Translations under genes and position numbers: made by a program | Notes under the pieces: model-generated | Databases searched by the model: none | Told to the model about the DNA's origin: nothing | Seen by the model: the letters and a program-made list of their open reading frames with translations, nothing else | Shown: positions 48,256 through 59,965 of the stretch, piece by piece | How the letters are laid out: each line of letters begins with the position of its first letter | Numbering within the stretch: position 1 is the stretch's first letter | Assembly: GCA_028551475.1 (NCBI GenBank) | Contig: CM052355.1 | Location: 28,671,580 to 28,735,579, forward strand | DNA: 64,000 nt | From: Casuarina equisetifolia | Taxonomy: Eukaryota; Streptophyta; Magnoliopsida; Fagales; Casuarinaceae | Direction: 5' to 3'

Positions 48256-49904
48256 TGCTGGTTTTTATTCTTTTCTGAGGCACCTGAGCTATTTTCCAAT
48301 TATCTGCTTGAACTCCTAAATTTGTTGTATCTAGTAGCTAAAGGGCTCTCAAAACTTTCAGTTTCGTTTTTCAAAAGATAAACAGATAAGTATTTACAAA
48401 GATTATATTGATATCATTCAAGATGACTCCTGTTGGCATTTTCATTGAATTCCCTTCACAGTACTTTTTTCATTTTTGGGTGTCATTCTCTTTCTCCCTC
48501 CTGAAGTTTATCTACTGTTCTCAGAATGCTGGACATACTGGAAAAATTTCTTATCCGAAAGGGCTACTGCTTCTCAAGGCTTGATGGTTCCACCCCAGCC
48601 AACTTGCGACAGTCTCTAGTTGATGATTTCAATTCAAGTCCAAGCAAACAAGTAAACATTCTAACTAGAATTGTAAGATTAAGTTGGTAATCCAAATTGT
48701 TAACGAGCTGTAAATTCTTTTCTTCCCCTCTTTTCAGGTTTTCCTTATATCAACTCGAGCTGGAGGACTTGGATTGAATCTTGTGAGTGCTAATCGTGTG
48801 GTGATATTTGATCCAAACTGGAATCCTGCCCAAGACTTGCAGGCTCAAGATAGGTCCTTTCGTTTTGGCCAGAAGCGGCAAGTTCTTGTTTTTCGCCTTC
48901 TCACAGCTGGTTCCCTTGAGGAACTTGTTTATTCCCGTCAGGTGTATAAACAGCAGCTATCAAATATTGCTGTTTCTGGAAAATTGGAGAAACGTTACTT
49001 TGAAGGTGTTCAGGTACATAAGCATATAAGTTTGAGTTTTGGAAAAATGGTTGTTTTGTTTCTTACTTATATCGTGGAGTTGTTGTGTTTCAATTCAGGA
49101 TTGCAAGGAATTTCAGGGGGAGCTTTTTGGAATCTGCAATTTATTTCGTGATCTGTCTGATAAGGTCTTTACAAGTGAGATCATCGGATTAAATGGAAAA
49201 AAGCCGCAAGAAGATGGGCATCATCTTTGTAAAATGGAAGGATTTACCGACCTTGAAAACAACTTTGTTTCACCAAAGGAAGTGGATGCAACATTTTCAT
49301 CTGAGTCTGAAACCAAAGTGACAAGTGATTCTGAGAGGGCTAGAACTGGTAGATCAGAGCTTGAAGACGTGGGTATGTTTTTCTTTTATGTATTTATTTA
49401 TTTTTGTAGTTTAATTTCTTCTGTTATTATTGGCATCGCCATTTTCTTATGGCAAGGAAAAGCAAAAAGTTCACAAAAAGCACAAATGCTCACTCTTGAG
49501 AAAAGTTATAGGAAGTTGGTATTCAAAACAATGTCCTGTTCCTCTCGTTCTAAGATTTCTTTTTGGTTTCTGGCTTAGGCGTTGTATATGCTCATCGTAA
49601 TGAAGACGTAGTAAATGTTAGACCTGGTACTCAAGGAAAGATGGATTCAAGCATCCTTCATAACGGCAGCCTTAACCAGCCCTGCATCCCTACCGGAAGG
49701 AAAATCAAACTAGAATGTGTTAGTGGAAAAGAGAATGTCTGTTCAATCAACGACCAGAAGAGAAGACAATATAGCCTCCTTGCTCGGTCTGTGGGCATGG
49801 GAGAGCTTGAATTTAGCAAGTGGTTACTTTCTGCGACTCCTCTGGAGAGGGAGAAAGTGCTTCATGACTTCAAAAAGAGGAAAAAGAAGGTACCAGACGG
49901 TTGA
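43611..49904 (+). CDS. SWI2: SWI2/SNF2-class DNA-dependent ATPase, Switch 2 / CHR9 type (ERCC6L2-like)
   Basis: Nuclear DNA translocase of the Rad26/ERCC6 group, linked in relatives to DNA repair and chromatin. Exons: 43611-43997, 44678-44784, 45467-46397, 47449-47696, 48525-48651, 48738-49013, 49099-49372, 49579-49904; phases agree and give 891 residues, about the length of the Arabidopsis protein. Residues 1-129 are an acidic, low-complexity N-terminus ([16 protein letters not shown]). The helicase core follows: GDDMGLGKT (motif I, about 163-171), VDEAHRLKN (motif II, about 276), LTGTVMQNK (motif III), then the C-terminal lobe with [23 protein letters not shown] (motif V) and [13 protein letters not shown] (motif VI). 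Between the lobes a Cys-rich insert ([20 protein letters not shown]) may bind zinc. The tail [20 protein letters not shown] and [12 protein letters not shown] is typical of this subfamily. All motifs are intact and no break was seen. A (GA)18 run lies inside intron 4. Confidence 0.93.
48215..48250. repeat. (GA)n microsatellite in intron 4 of the Switch 2 gene
   Basis: Thirty-six bases of uninterrupted GA repeat, within the intron 47,697-48,524. Probably length-variable between individuals. Confidence 0.9.
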
Positions 49905-50569
49905 AGCACTTCCTAGTGCAGAGAAACTCTTCCTAGTTCACGCTTCTTCAACAAAGCAGCTGCAGCTGTTTGATGTACATAATTCTAGCACAAAGATGTA
50001 TTTTCAGTTCCTTTTTCATGTGTACAGCAATTATTTTGTAAGATCTGAACTATTTTGTCAGGAAATAATATGCTCGTTGTTTTCTATTTCATTGAGCATA
50101 GCCGAAGTTCTTCCTTGACAATTACTGCTATCCCCCGTAACATGGGTAATAAATTCACCCATGAACCAAAGCCAATAGAAGAGATTGACAGTATGTACCT
50201 CTTCAATCAACACTACAAACCAAACAGCGTATATTAACATTATAACCTCTTCAACCGACACTATTCCAACTTTTTCTTTTATGTTCAGTTGTTCCACTCG
50301 TTTTCGAACAAAAATTTTTTACCCTCAGTAGCAAGGAGTTTAACCCTCTTTTAGCATGCCGATCAATGTACCGATTGGCATCTAATCATGCTAGTGTTGT
50401 CGAGTTGCTACTTTCCATCACTTTCATATAGAAATCTACCAGGATGAAAATTCTTGGATGTTTCTAATTGAGCATCTAATAATGCTAGCCCTTGTAAGCG
50501 TATTTATTTTTACAGCGAATAGGATTTCAAGCTCTATGATTCTTCGAGTACCATTTCAGCACTCAATTT
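49905..50569. other. 3' flank of the Switch 2 gene
   Basis: Presumed 3' untranslated and intergenic sequence; no second gene recognised on either strand. Confidence 0.4.
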
Positions 50570-50581
50570 ATGTGTACTTGT

Positions 50582-50694
50582 AGGGTGGGAGCCCTAGCTC
50601 AGTGGCGTTTTCTGAGCCAAATCCTGACTGGTAGTCCTACTAGTCGTGGGTTCAAATCTCCGTCCCCCCTTCCCAAGTGCATGTTTAAAAAAAA
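50582..50694 (+). mobile_element. tRNA-derived SINE with target-site duplications
   Basis: A 113-bp element starting GGGTGGGAGCCC. It has a Pol III A box (TAGCTCAGTGG), a B box (GGGTTCAAATC) about 60 bases later, a C-rich linker ending AAGTGCATG, and an A-run tail. The 12-bp sequence ATGTGTACTTGT occurs exactly at 50,570-50,581 and at 50,695-50,706, a textbook target duplication from LINE-driven retroposition. It is not a tRNA gene: the two halves do not pair as an acceptor stem and the anticodon arm is not plausible. Confidence 0.88.
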
Positions 50695-50706
50695 ATGTGT
50701 ACTTGT

Positions 50707-51503
50707 TATGTGAACAGGTGAGGAGCTTGCATGTAAAGAGTACCATAGGCCCCGCAATCAGGCTTTATTAAGTTGGGAGTTTCCCAAAATTTATATCTCG
50801 GTGGCATATAGAAAGTTTACAAAGCAATATATTTCCAAAGATACATAGCAGCCAGCAAGCCTGTTAGGGACAATGCAACAGGTTCAATATGGCCAAAAGA
50901 TGTAGAACTTGATTATCATTTTGTCTGGAAGGTTGTTTCCCAAACTATATTCCGGAGGCTTATGTCAAGACCCACAAAGAATCAACTTGGGGTTAGACTT
51001 TGGTATTCAATATTAGGTTTTATATTATTATTAAGTTTATTAGAGAATTAGGTGTTGTTTACTATTTCTTTTAAACAACATTTAGGGTTTTGAAATAGTC
51101 AAAATCCAATTATGTTAGGAGTCATAAACTCAGTCATATTAAGCTAAAAGCTAGGTTTGTTTAGTGGTAAGTAAAGATAAAGAATTGTAGAGAATTATTT
51201 TGTAATTGAAACCTAAGTATCAGTCTATTGAAAAGAAAATTCAAGATTTGGTCTTATGAACTTTTTTATTGATTTTTTTTCATTATAAGAGATTTCGTTT
51301 AAAATTGACTATTAATATATAGCTGTTTTTGCCTGCGGCGTACACGTTGATTCTAAGAGCACACTTATAGGGTGTGACAGCAACGACAATACATTTGTGA
51401 AGATACATGTAGTAACTAGCAAGCCCACTAGGTGACAGTCGTTCAACCAGGTTTTTTAAGCTTATTTCTGCCAAGTGTTTGATCATTCTTCTGCGGTGTG
51501 GGG
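50707..51503. other. Intergenic between the SINE and the THG1 fragment
   Basis: No gene recognised. Weakly similar stretches at about 50,830-50,890 and 51,400-51,450 (AGATACAT, AGCAAGCC) hint at an old duplication. Confidence 0.3.
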
Positions 51504-51608
51504 ATGGCAGACAGCAAGTACGAGTACGTGAAGTCATTTGAAATCGAAGACGAGGTCATGCTGCCCAAATTTGAATGTTGTTCGAATTGATGGCCGTAAT
51601 CTTCAAAG
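51504..51608 (+). pseudogene. THG1 (tRNA-His guanylyltransferase) exon 1 fragment, copy A
   Basis: THG1 adds the extra 5' G to tRNA-His. This exon starts ATG and reads ADSKYEYVKSFEIEDEVMLP, the family N-terminus, and closes with VVRIDGRN and a GT donor. One base too many between the MLP and VVRIDGR segments breaks the frame. No second exon follows; the next homologous sequence is the TIR block at 52,541. It is a fragment left by duplication. Confidence 0.85.
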
Positions 51609-53877
51609 GTAAACCTGCTTCTTTAGTCTTCGCGCAATTGGACAGAGGTATACCTGTATGCTGCAATGGTTTTGTGACCATTTTGTTACGGATGAGCGTT
51701 GTGCTATACTAGTATGTGTATGGGTTTCATTATAGACAAATATGTACTTAACATTGCAATATACGATTGCTTGGTTGCCCAGCTCATTTTTGGTGCTAAT
51801 AATGTAACCATTTGCTTTTTATGTATTTGTGGCTGAATGTTACCATGTTTATTAACCTCACCTCGATTTGTCGACTATTAGGATAAGCAAAGCCAGACTG
51901 TAGTCTTTGTTACAACAAGGAATCCCTAGGAAACAGCAGAACAGCTAAGCTAGAGACTTAAAACGACATTTACGAACATGCCCAAAATGACAGTAAAAAC
52001 CTGAGTCATTGACTGAAAACGTACAGTCTTCAAGGAAGCAGCAATTAAATCATGCATGAGAATATTTGCATATTCTTCTTTTGCTAAAATGAAATAACAT
52101 TGGCAGCTACGCACAGCCTTCTTCTAGCATGGAGATATTATTATTCTGGATCTCTATCCTTAGCTTTTATTTTTACACAGTCATTTGATTTCGAGTCCCA
52201 ATCATGAGATTCTACTTGATTAGTTCTGATTTCTTTAAAGTACTAACTTGCCACAGAAATTGACCATGCAGCAAACTGCTATCCCTTATTGTATCCTTCT
52301 TCTCTTCTGTATATGTCGTGAAATGGAAAGAAATTTTTCCTGAGAAGGATTTGAAATATCCCCCATCATTTCAGTCTCGAGTAATATGCTGCGCTTCAGT
52401 AGAAGTTCTTCAAACATATCTTGCATGGAGGCAAAATGATTGTAAGTTGTCAACAACTGATGTTAAGCATCATTGAACAGCCTTAAATATTTCTAACAAA
52501 TTTCTTTTCTAGATTCATTTTTATGTTCTGGGTAGGGATTACGCTTGGGCTGGCGAGTTGTAATTGAGTTGCATTGGGCGAACATCTTTTTAATTTAATT
52601 GATTACTAAGGCATATGTCTTGACAATGTAGGATAATCCACATCATTCATTAACAATATTAATTAGGAGATAATAAAGAGCTTGACATTTGTCTATATCG
52701 TTTTTTCATCATTGGTTTTTTCTTTATTTCTTATTTTTTATTTCTATTAACTAATAAAATTGAGATGACTCGTTACTATTTCCGCGTCAGAATAAAAAAT
52801 GACCTGCTTCCGAACGCTTTCTTCAAAATTTGTTAATTGCCTACTCTTGTTGGTCAATAAAGGCAGAAGCTGTGAGCCTACTTTCCTCTCGATCAAAGCC
52901 TTCCTCTTCGTCAACGACCAAAACCTTGCTCTTTGGACCACCATTTGCTTGTTTTCTAAGGGATATCACCTAACCCTACATTTTTGCAAACAGAAAATTC
53001 CCCCCCTCTTCCCCACAAACTTTGTTTTTTTTGGGAGGATGTCACCCACTCGTGCTTTTCTTTTTCTTTTTCTTTTTCGTTTTCCTGCTCTAAATTTGCT
53101 CCTGATGGAGAATCTTTTTCTTAGTATGAATTAGACAAAGGATGTCACCTACTCCTATTTCCTCTCACAACCCGTAAAGTCGCAGAATCGCTTGCAACGC
53201 CAATAACCCAACCTGCCACTCAACCAACCAAGTCTTCCTAGTTTACAAGCTTGTGAACCTTCAATTGCGCCCGTGATCACTTGAAGAGTCTCTTCGTTTT
53301 CAATAACTCGATGGATATCCGATGCTTTCTTTCAGTTTTCGCATCGAAGACACCGGCAAGAACTTATGGATGAAAACATGAAACCAGAATGTGTTCTAGA
53401 CTACATCCTGTCTCACCAGGGGGAAGTTGTGGTCAATCATATATGCAAGTCAAGAACCCTGACCCTGTACGTGCTTGTCACGCCCAAGCACACCAAAATG
53501 GACTTGGGTAGGTGTTAAAAAAAGGCCAAGAACCCTAACCCTGTACGTGCTTGTCACGCCCAAGCACACCACAATGGACTTGGATTAAAGAAAAGATGTC
53601 GGCTAGACCCCAATCCACTACCTTCCAGCCAGATTTTGGAATTTGATGGAGGAGTCGTACCATTCATGGGCGTGTTGCTTTTCACACGCGACTCTTTTGA
53701 GTGCCCGTGACATCTGAAGTATCGTGGAAATTTTCGTCAGCTTTTCATAATGCCTGATACCCAGAGAATTCGATAAATACAGTATGATCAACTTATTAAA
53801 CCTTGACAGGACAGTGAAGAAGCTTCTTAGTCTCCTTGGCGCCGGCGTCAGTGAACAAGGTTTTGAGTGAGTCTTCA
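51609..53877. other. THG1 intron remnant and upstream region of TIR copy A
   Basis: 51,609-52,030 matches unit B (57,934-58,308 and 59,561-59,690) as THG1 intron-derived sequence. 52,030-52,540 has no counterpart in unit B. From 52,541 on it matches 59,966 onwards and forms the upstream region of the TIR gene, including a transcribed-looking GC-richer stretch at 53,200-53,600 in which no protein is recognised and a tandem repeat with hairpins. Confidence 0.55.
53471..53567. repeat. Tandem hairpin repeats upstream of TIR copy A
   Basis: The unit GTGCTTG-TCACGCC-CAAGCAC (7-bp stem, 7-base loop) occurs at 53,471-53,491 and again at 53,547-53,567, inside a 76-bp direct repeat. The same pair is kept upstream of TIR copy B. 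Confidence 0.8.
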
Positions 53878-54933
53878 ATGGACTCCGAGAGCCACCAGAG
53901 GGCCCCTTCGTCTTCATCCTCTGGTTGGATACACGACGTTTTTCTAAGTTTCTACGGCCAAGATACCCGCCTTGGTTTTACGGGCCATCTACACAGGGAT
54001 CTGGTAAACAAAGGTCTTGCCGTCTTTTTGGACGAAGAAAATCTGAGACGAGGAGAAACTATTCGTTCGGACCTCTTGGATGCAATACGAAAATCTCGAT
54101 ATGCAGTAGTTATAATCTCAAAGAACTATGCCTTCTCTTCATGGTGCTTGGATGAGCTAACCGAAATTGTGGAACGTAGGAAAAGGCGCCGGCTGAGTAT
54201 TTATCCTGTTTTTTACATGGTAGATCCCTCCGAGGTAAGAAAAATAAGAGGAAATTTTTCATGCGCTTTTGATAAGCATAGAAAGGAAAAGATTGATGAA
54301 AGGCGCATGAAAAAATGGAAAGATGCTTTGAAAAATGTGGCTGATATCTCCGGTTTGCACACGGGTAAAAGGTATTCTTGATTTACTTTTCTAATTAGAC
54401 CAAACAAACGTAACTCTCGATTTATTCGGACATTAGTGCTAAAGTAGTATATGCTTTGCAGGAAAGAAGCAGATGATGTGGAAGAAATCTGTGAATGGAT
54501 TTTAAAAAAAATTCAGGAGATTCGGCGTCGGAGTCAGATTAGACAGGGATTGAAGTGGGCTGGAGTGGTAGCTGGACTCGGAGTGAAGTGGGGGACACAG
54601 CTTGCCAGACAAATAGCCACATTCGGAGGGGAGTTGTGGCAAGAAAGTCGGGGGGGTTCGTCTCAGGGTCGAAGTAGGTGTAATCATCCGGTGGTTCAGG
54701 ATCGAGGTAGGGGTAATCATCGGGTTCAGGATCGAGTTCGGGTTCGAGATCAAGTTCGGAATAATCAGGATCATGTTCGGGATCAGCCGGTTCAGGGTCG
54801 AGATAGGGGTAATCATCGGGGTAATCATCGGGTTCAGGATCAAGTTCGGAATAATCAGGATCATGTTCGGGATCAAGCTCGAGTTAGGAAACAGGTTCGG
54901 GTTCAGGAGCAAGGTCGGAATAATCGGGGTTAG
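53878..54933 (+). CDS. TIR-only protein with a repeat-encoded charged tail, copy A
   Basis: Exons 53878-54371 and 54462-54933 (GT-AG, phase 2), 321 residues. The TIR domain spans about 18-165: HDVFLSFYGQDTR (usual FRGEDTR), FLDEENLRRGETI (BB loop), VVIISKNYAFSSWCLDEL with the Glu that serves as NADase catalytic residue in plant TIRs, and YPVFYMVDPSEVRKIRGNF. A helical link (KEADDVEEICEWILKKIQEI) follows, then a short hydrophobic segment, and instead of an NB-ARC or LRR the last 100 or so residues are a low-complexity Arg/Asp/Gln/Asn/His tail (VRDQVRNNQDHVRDQ repeats) ending at TAG. Plant TIR-only proteins make NAD-derived signals in immunity; this one probably does so if expressed. The ATG at 53,878 is the first in frame. 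The tail could be an accident of read-through into a minisatellite. Confidence 0.82.
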
Positions 54934-54990
54934 CTTCGGGCTAGGATCATTTTCGGGTTCAAGTACGGGATGGGGTTCGAGACCAAACTT
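54640..54990. repeat. GTTCRGGATCA-type minisatellite encoding the TIR tail
   Basis: Degenerate array built from words such as GGTTCAGGATC, AGTTCGGAATAATCA and GGATCATGTTCGGGATCA, with spacing in multiples of three. Because of this, more than one frame stays open on both strands across most of it. It starts inside TIR exon 2 and continues a little beyond the stop. Confidence 0.8.
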
Positions 54991-57900
54991 AATTTAGATA
55001 TAATCAAACTTAGTTTTGATACTACTTGTTGGTTTTATATTTGAAGGGCCTAATTCACTTGAAAACTGGTCATTAAAATGGAATTAGCGTCATGCAGAAT
55101 ATATCTGCACCTTTTTCCTTTTTTTCTTTTTTTTCTTGTCGTTGTCTTCTTCCTTGTATTGTTTTTATGTTGCACGCTTGTATGAAGGGATTCAAGTTTT
55201 TCTCCTAGGCTTGTACCGGTTTGCTTGTATATGATAAGAATGATCATATTTTGTCCGCTTTCTATGAGCCAATGAAAATGTTCGATATGCAGAGAATGGA
55301 CAACGTCCATTTCTATCTCTTTTAACCTTAAGCCTCGAGGTTAACTTTTAAGTTAACCTTGTTGTGTGATAATGTTAAAGAACAAAATATTACATTAAAA
55401 AAAATACAATCTTTAAGTAATGTTTAAATATGAAAGATGTGTCTCAAATTTACATGTTAACTTTTAAGTTAATCTTAAAACCCATTTCATACAAATGCCC
55501 ATGAACAATTAAGACACCTAAATACTCATTTGAATTTTAATATTGAAATTAGAAAGGTTTGCTCGATAAAATTAACAGTTGTAATCGGTTTGCTCGACAA
55601 CACGAAGCTTCTGAGTCTTCGATGCATAGCCGCGTGCGTCTAACAAAATCAGCCGGAAGCAACTTGGAAATTCTCCATCGTTGACTACAAAGTGATGAGT
55701 ATGGGTTTCGCAGGTACCCTGAAGAAATGGCATAGTGACTTAGAGCCCTTTTACTCGTATTTTTTAAAGCTTGTTTGTGAGCTAGTGAGGCCTAGTTAGA
55801 ACTCAATTTTCCAATGTCCAGATCAGATGTCAATTTTCCAGGGAGGGGACTGAGTTGCGGCTGACGTTTGGAAAAAGTAGGCAGACCTCGAGGCCCAATG
55901 GCGGCATTTGAGAAGATCCAAACAAAAAAGCAACAAGCTGACCGCAGTCAAAGAAAAATGAATTATTGTATAACATAAAACACAAATATAGTTAGTCTGA
56001 CATCATAAACAAAGATCGGTGATAAGTGTAGAGTTACTATAAATTCTATATTATGTTGAAGTCTTTAAGTTAGATTTGATAGTTATTAAAGGAAAAAGAG
56101 GTTTTCTTATTCAAAATTTGGATGAGGAAAAAAATCTAATCCTGCTCAAATATTTCATAGTAAAAAACTTTTTATGAACAAAAACCTAATCAGTTTCAAA
56201 ACCGATCATTCATTCCAAACTGATTTTTTGTTATCAAACCAATTTTGAGTATGTAAATACAATTTGATCTTTATCAATAAGTCCATATTCTCAATAAATA
56301 TGTAGAATTTGTATAATACGTCTAATAAACAGCGAAATGACTTAAAAGGGAATAAGAAACCAAAAACTACCTATCACAACCCTTAATGTAAATTGGCGGT
56401 GAATGAAAGGTTGTTGACCGTAAAACGGTGATATTAGAGATAAAGTAATTTACTATTATGAGCATAGTCTCTTACTTTGATTATAGAAAAACCCTAACGG
56501 TTTAGTTCATAATTGATAATTATAAGTAATGGGAATCAAGCACAAAATTCAACGTGTTAGTAATAATATATTCACTTGAATTGAATTATAATATGTATTA
56601 TTAATCAAATATCAAATATATAAAAAAAATATCAAATCAAAATATCCATTAAAAGCTTTGTTCTTTGTTGTTATAGTTGATTTCAAGGGCTTCTTCTCAT
56701 CTTCGTCAAGTAACAAAAATATATCTTGCTCTTACATTGTCATAATACATGTGGCAAGATATTGTTGGAGATGTTTAAAGTTAAATTTACTAGGCTTTAT
56801 ATCTTTGAAAAGGCTTTTAAATTTTGGAAAGAATAAAATTTTTGGTTAACATGAATCTATTTAATTAAAATATCATAAAACATATGAATAATAATAGCAA
56901 AAGTAACTAATTAAGATAGCTCTCTTTAGTTAACTTATATTATGATTTTTGTTAGTTCTAAATCAAAAATAGGAGTCATATCTTTTTTTAATGTATATGA
57001 ACCATGATGATTTGAAAAATTATCCTCGCTCAAAATGAAATTTAAGTTATATTGGAGGATGAAATGAAGAACTTTAATAAATAATCATAGCTACTAAAAG
57101 AAGTGATTTGACAACAAAACTTCTTAAGATAACTTTCTTAGCTTGCATTTATTGTATATGGGTTAAACACAACAGAAGACAATTTCAAAATAAAACTATT
57201 AACATCTCAATCATATTGGTAAAAGTAAATAAAATTGTTCAAGGAGAGCTTCTATATTTCAAAATATAAAAACCTTTTTAAGAAAATATCATTTTAAATG
57301 AGACTTAGAAACTTTTAACCTCCAATTTACTATAGCTTTCATAAGTCTTATAATACTTGAATATGTCCCTATGCTTCTATATATTATATTTATTAATACA
57401 AACTTACCTTTCCAACAAAAAGAAAAAAATAACTGATTAAGTAACTAGGTCAAGTTATGAATAATAATAGTAAAAGTAAGAAATTAATATGATGTAATTG
57501 GATTCAGATCTATTGTGAAGTTTTAAAATATATTATGTTCTAATTTGCTACATAAATAATTAATAAAATAATATTTAATTATGAACTCTCAAGTTGCAAA
57601 ATACAAATCTATTAAAAAATTTGAAAGTATGTTTGTTAGCAATATTGGCTTTTTAACAACTTATTCATCTGCCTTTTTTGGAGTCACTACCTCTTTGGAA
57701 GATTTAGGTTTATGTGCCACCATTGGTGATGCTACATCTGAAGAAATAACTCCACGGTATCTTCCACCGGATGATTACCATGTTTGGTTTGAATGGTCAT
57801 GCTCACCCTTTGATATTACTACACCATGACCTTACCTCCCTTCCTCACCAAACAATTATCTTAATGTTGTAAGCAAGAAGAAGCTTTTCAGCCACCACCC
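54991..57900. other. AT-rich spacer between the two THG1-TIR units
   Basis: No recognised gene. A GC-richer patch at about 55,590-55,740 might be an exon remnant, and an open frame of 82 codons at 57,581-57,829 (words ATIGDATSEEITPRYLPPDD, VWFEWSC) looks protein-like but matches nothing I know. Both are left unassigned. Confidence 0.35.
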
Positions 57901-57933
57901 TTTGATTATTGTTCGAATTGATGGCCATAAAAG
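57901..57933 (+). pseudogene. THG1 exon 1 end, copy B
   Basis: Thirty-three bases matching the end of THG1 exon 1 (IIVRIDGH segment) followed by GTAAGC, the intron donor. The rest of exon 1 is missing. The following intron sequence matches unit A up to the LINE insertion. Confidence 0.7.
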
Positions 57934-58308
57934 GTAAGCCTACTTCTTTATGTGTAAAAGACAAGAATCCTATATTGGAAATTAAATTTCCTGAGATTAA
58001 GTATAAATTAAAATAAGATCCTTTAATTATTGATCAAACTTTTAAGTTGAACCTTTGAACCTTTTAACTTAGTACCAAAACCTAAGTTGAACCTATTCTA
58101 TCCCATGTGACCTTGAGCCCAATAACACTTATAGACAAATATATACTTGACATTGCAATAGACAATTCCTTAGGTACCCAAATCATGTTTGGTGCTAATT
58201 ATGCAACCATTTTTCTTTTTATGTATTTGTGGCTGAATGTTACCATGTGTATTAACTTCACCTTGATTCGTCGACTATTAGGATAAGCAAAGCCAGAATG
58301 CAATCTCT

Positions 58309-59548
58309 TTTTTTTTTTTTTTTGGTGAAAGGTCAAATTATATATCACTTGTAAAAAAATTTACAAGATTGTTCGATTACAAAATATGATCATCTAAGCT
58401 CAAATATTGCACTTGGAAAATTCCAAAGCTCTTGTAAAAATTTATTACAATTTGTAAGCTTGACTCCTCTAGTAGATAAAATCTTCTCTCTCACATCCTT
58501 TTTGATTTTAGCAATAATGATTGAGTTATCTAGACTTGTATCGTTAAATCTTCTTCTATTCCTTTCTCTCCAAATGTGATACAATACGGCCTTGAAAGAT
58601 ATAATAAGCAAAGTTGCTGTAAAGCTCTTCCTCTTAATAGTCTTTATCATCCAACATATTTATGCTCTCTAGTATTCAATTCTTCAAGTTAATCCATTCA
58701 TGCCTAGCAAAGCCTTCCAAATGTAGTTTGTAAACTTGTACTTAAAAAATAAATATTCTTGTAATTCTTCTTCTTGTTGGCAGAGATTACATTATAGATC
58801 CACTGAACTATTCTATTTAGCCACCTGATCTGCTGTAGATACTTTGTCTTTCAAAGTGATCCAACAAATAAAATTATGCTTTGGTACTCCTTCTTCCCAA
58901 ACAATTCTTGCCCATTAAGTATCTTTTCTGTTCTCTCTTAGTGCTACATAACTTTTGGCTATTTTGAGTCTGTCACTTGTCGCTTAAGTTCACTTTTTAC
59001 TTATAAAATATTCTTAAACCTCCAAACTAGTGATCCTTTCATCTCAACTTCTAATACATTCCTTTCCCTCTAATTTTTTGTTATCATTTATTTAACCCAT
59101 AAAGAGTTTGTGTTGGGGTGCACAAAAGACCATAAGAGTTTTTCAATTGCCGCCTTATTCCAAGTATGAATATCTATCAAACCTAGTCCTCTAGAAATTT
59201 TAGGCCAACAAACTTTTTTCCATACCACTTTCGCTACATATCATCCATTAGATTTACCTGCCCAAAGGAAGGTTCTAATCCTTTTTTCAATTTCATAAAA
59301 AGTCTGCTTTGGCAATCGAAAAATTTATAAATTCATAAAGAGTCTGTTAGGGGCTTTAGCCCTATCCTTGACAAAGGTAAATTTAGGTACTTCAAACGAG
59401 ATTTATACTTTTGGAAGGATGGTAACCTTATCCTTTCTTCATAGCTTATGAAATACGCAACTTCATAACTGTCGAATTTCACGGGGGTGGTTATACTTCG
59501 CAACTTCAACATGATATGCACCCATCTTGTTAGATTCATTGTTATCAT
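58309..59548 (-). mobile_element. 5'-truncated LINE (plant L1-type), minus strand
   Basis: A 1,240-bp insertion with its A tail (read as a T run at 58,309-58,325) on the left. The 12-bp sequence AATGCAATCTCT flanks it exactly at 58,297-58,308 and 59,549-59,560. Near the tail, 58,390-58,650 on the minus strand encodes the segment with HIWRERNRRRFND, typical of the C-terminal end of plant LINE reverse transcriptase proteins. Only the 3' end of the element is present, as is usual for LINEs, and no long open frame covers it. Unit A at about 51,900 shows the site without the insertion. Confidence 0.9.
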
Positions 59549-59823
59549 AATGCAATCTCTGTTACAACAAAGAATCCCTAGGAAACAGCAGAACAGCTAA
59601 GCTTGAAATTTGAAACAACATTTACGACCATGCCTAAAATGATAGTAAAAACCTGAGTCATTGACTGAACACGCACTGTTTTCAGTCATGGCTGCAGTGA
59701 GCGAGGCATTTTTTTATTAGAATGCGTTCAATATGCGGTGTTGAACCTAGATGCAATCCTGTTTTATTTTGTTTACATAATCATGTTCTATTTTGTTTAT
59801 ATAATTTTTTGATTATGAGGTAG

Positions 59824-59955
59824 GTTCTCTGAAGTTCATCAGTTTGAGAAGCCAGTTGACGAGAGAGCTTTAAACTTGATGAACATGTGTGCAACTGCGA
59901 TTTTAGAGGAGTGTCCAGACATTGGCTTCTAATATTGTTTCAGTGATGAGTACAG
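59824..59955 (+). pseudogene. THG1 exon 2, copy B
   Basis: Starts after an AG and reads FSEVHQFEKPVDERALNLMN, then CATAILEECPDIGF, a stop codon, and FSDEY before a GT donor: THG1's catalytic-domain segment. The stop, and the lack of a usable first exon, mark it as a pseudogene. The TIR block begins only eleven bases further on, so THG1 and TIR are fused at the DNA level. Confidence 0.85.
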
Positions 59956-59965
59956 GTAGTACAGT

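Noticed and set aside
50587-50670. A tRNA gene
   Set aside because: A and B boxes are present, but the acceptor ends do not pair, the spacing is wrong for an anticodon arm, and the unit has an A tail and target duplications: it is a SINE.
52799-53134. Plus-strand frame repeated at 60,216-60,509 before both TIR genes
   Set aside because: The two versions diverge in frame and end, are Leu/Phe-rich without a domain, and are better explained as duplicated upstream DNA.
54502-54912. Minus-strand Ile/Asn/Pro-rich frame over the TIR tail
   Set aside because: It is a by-product of the repeat array, whose unit length keeps several frames open; it has no start context or domain.
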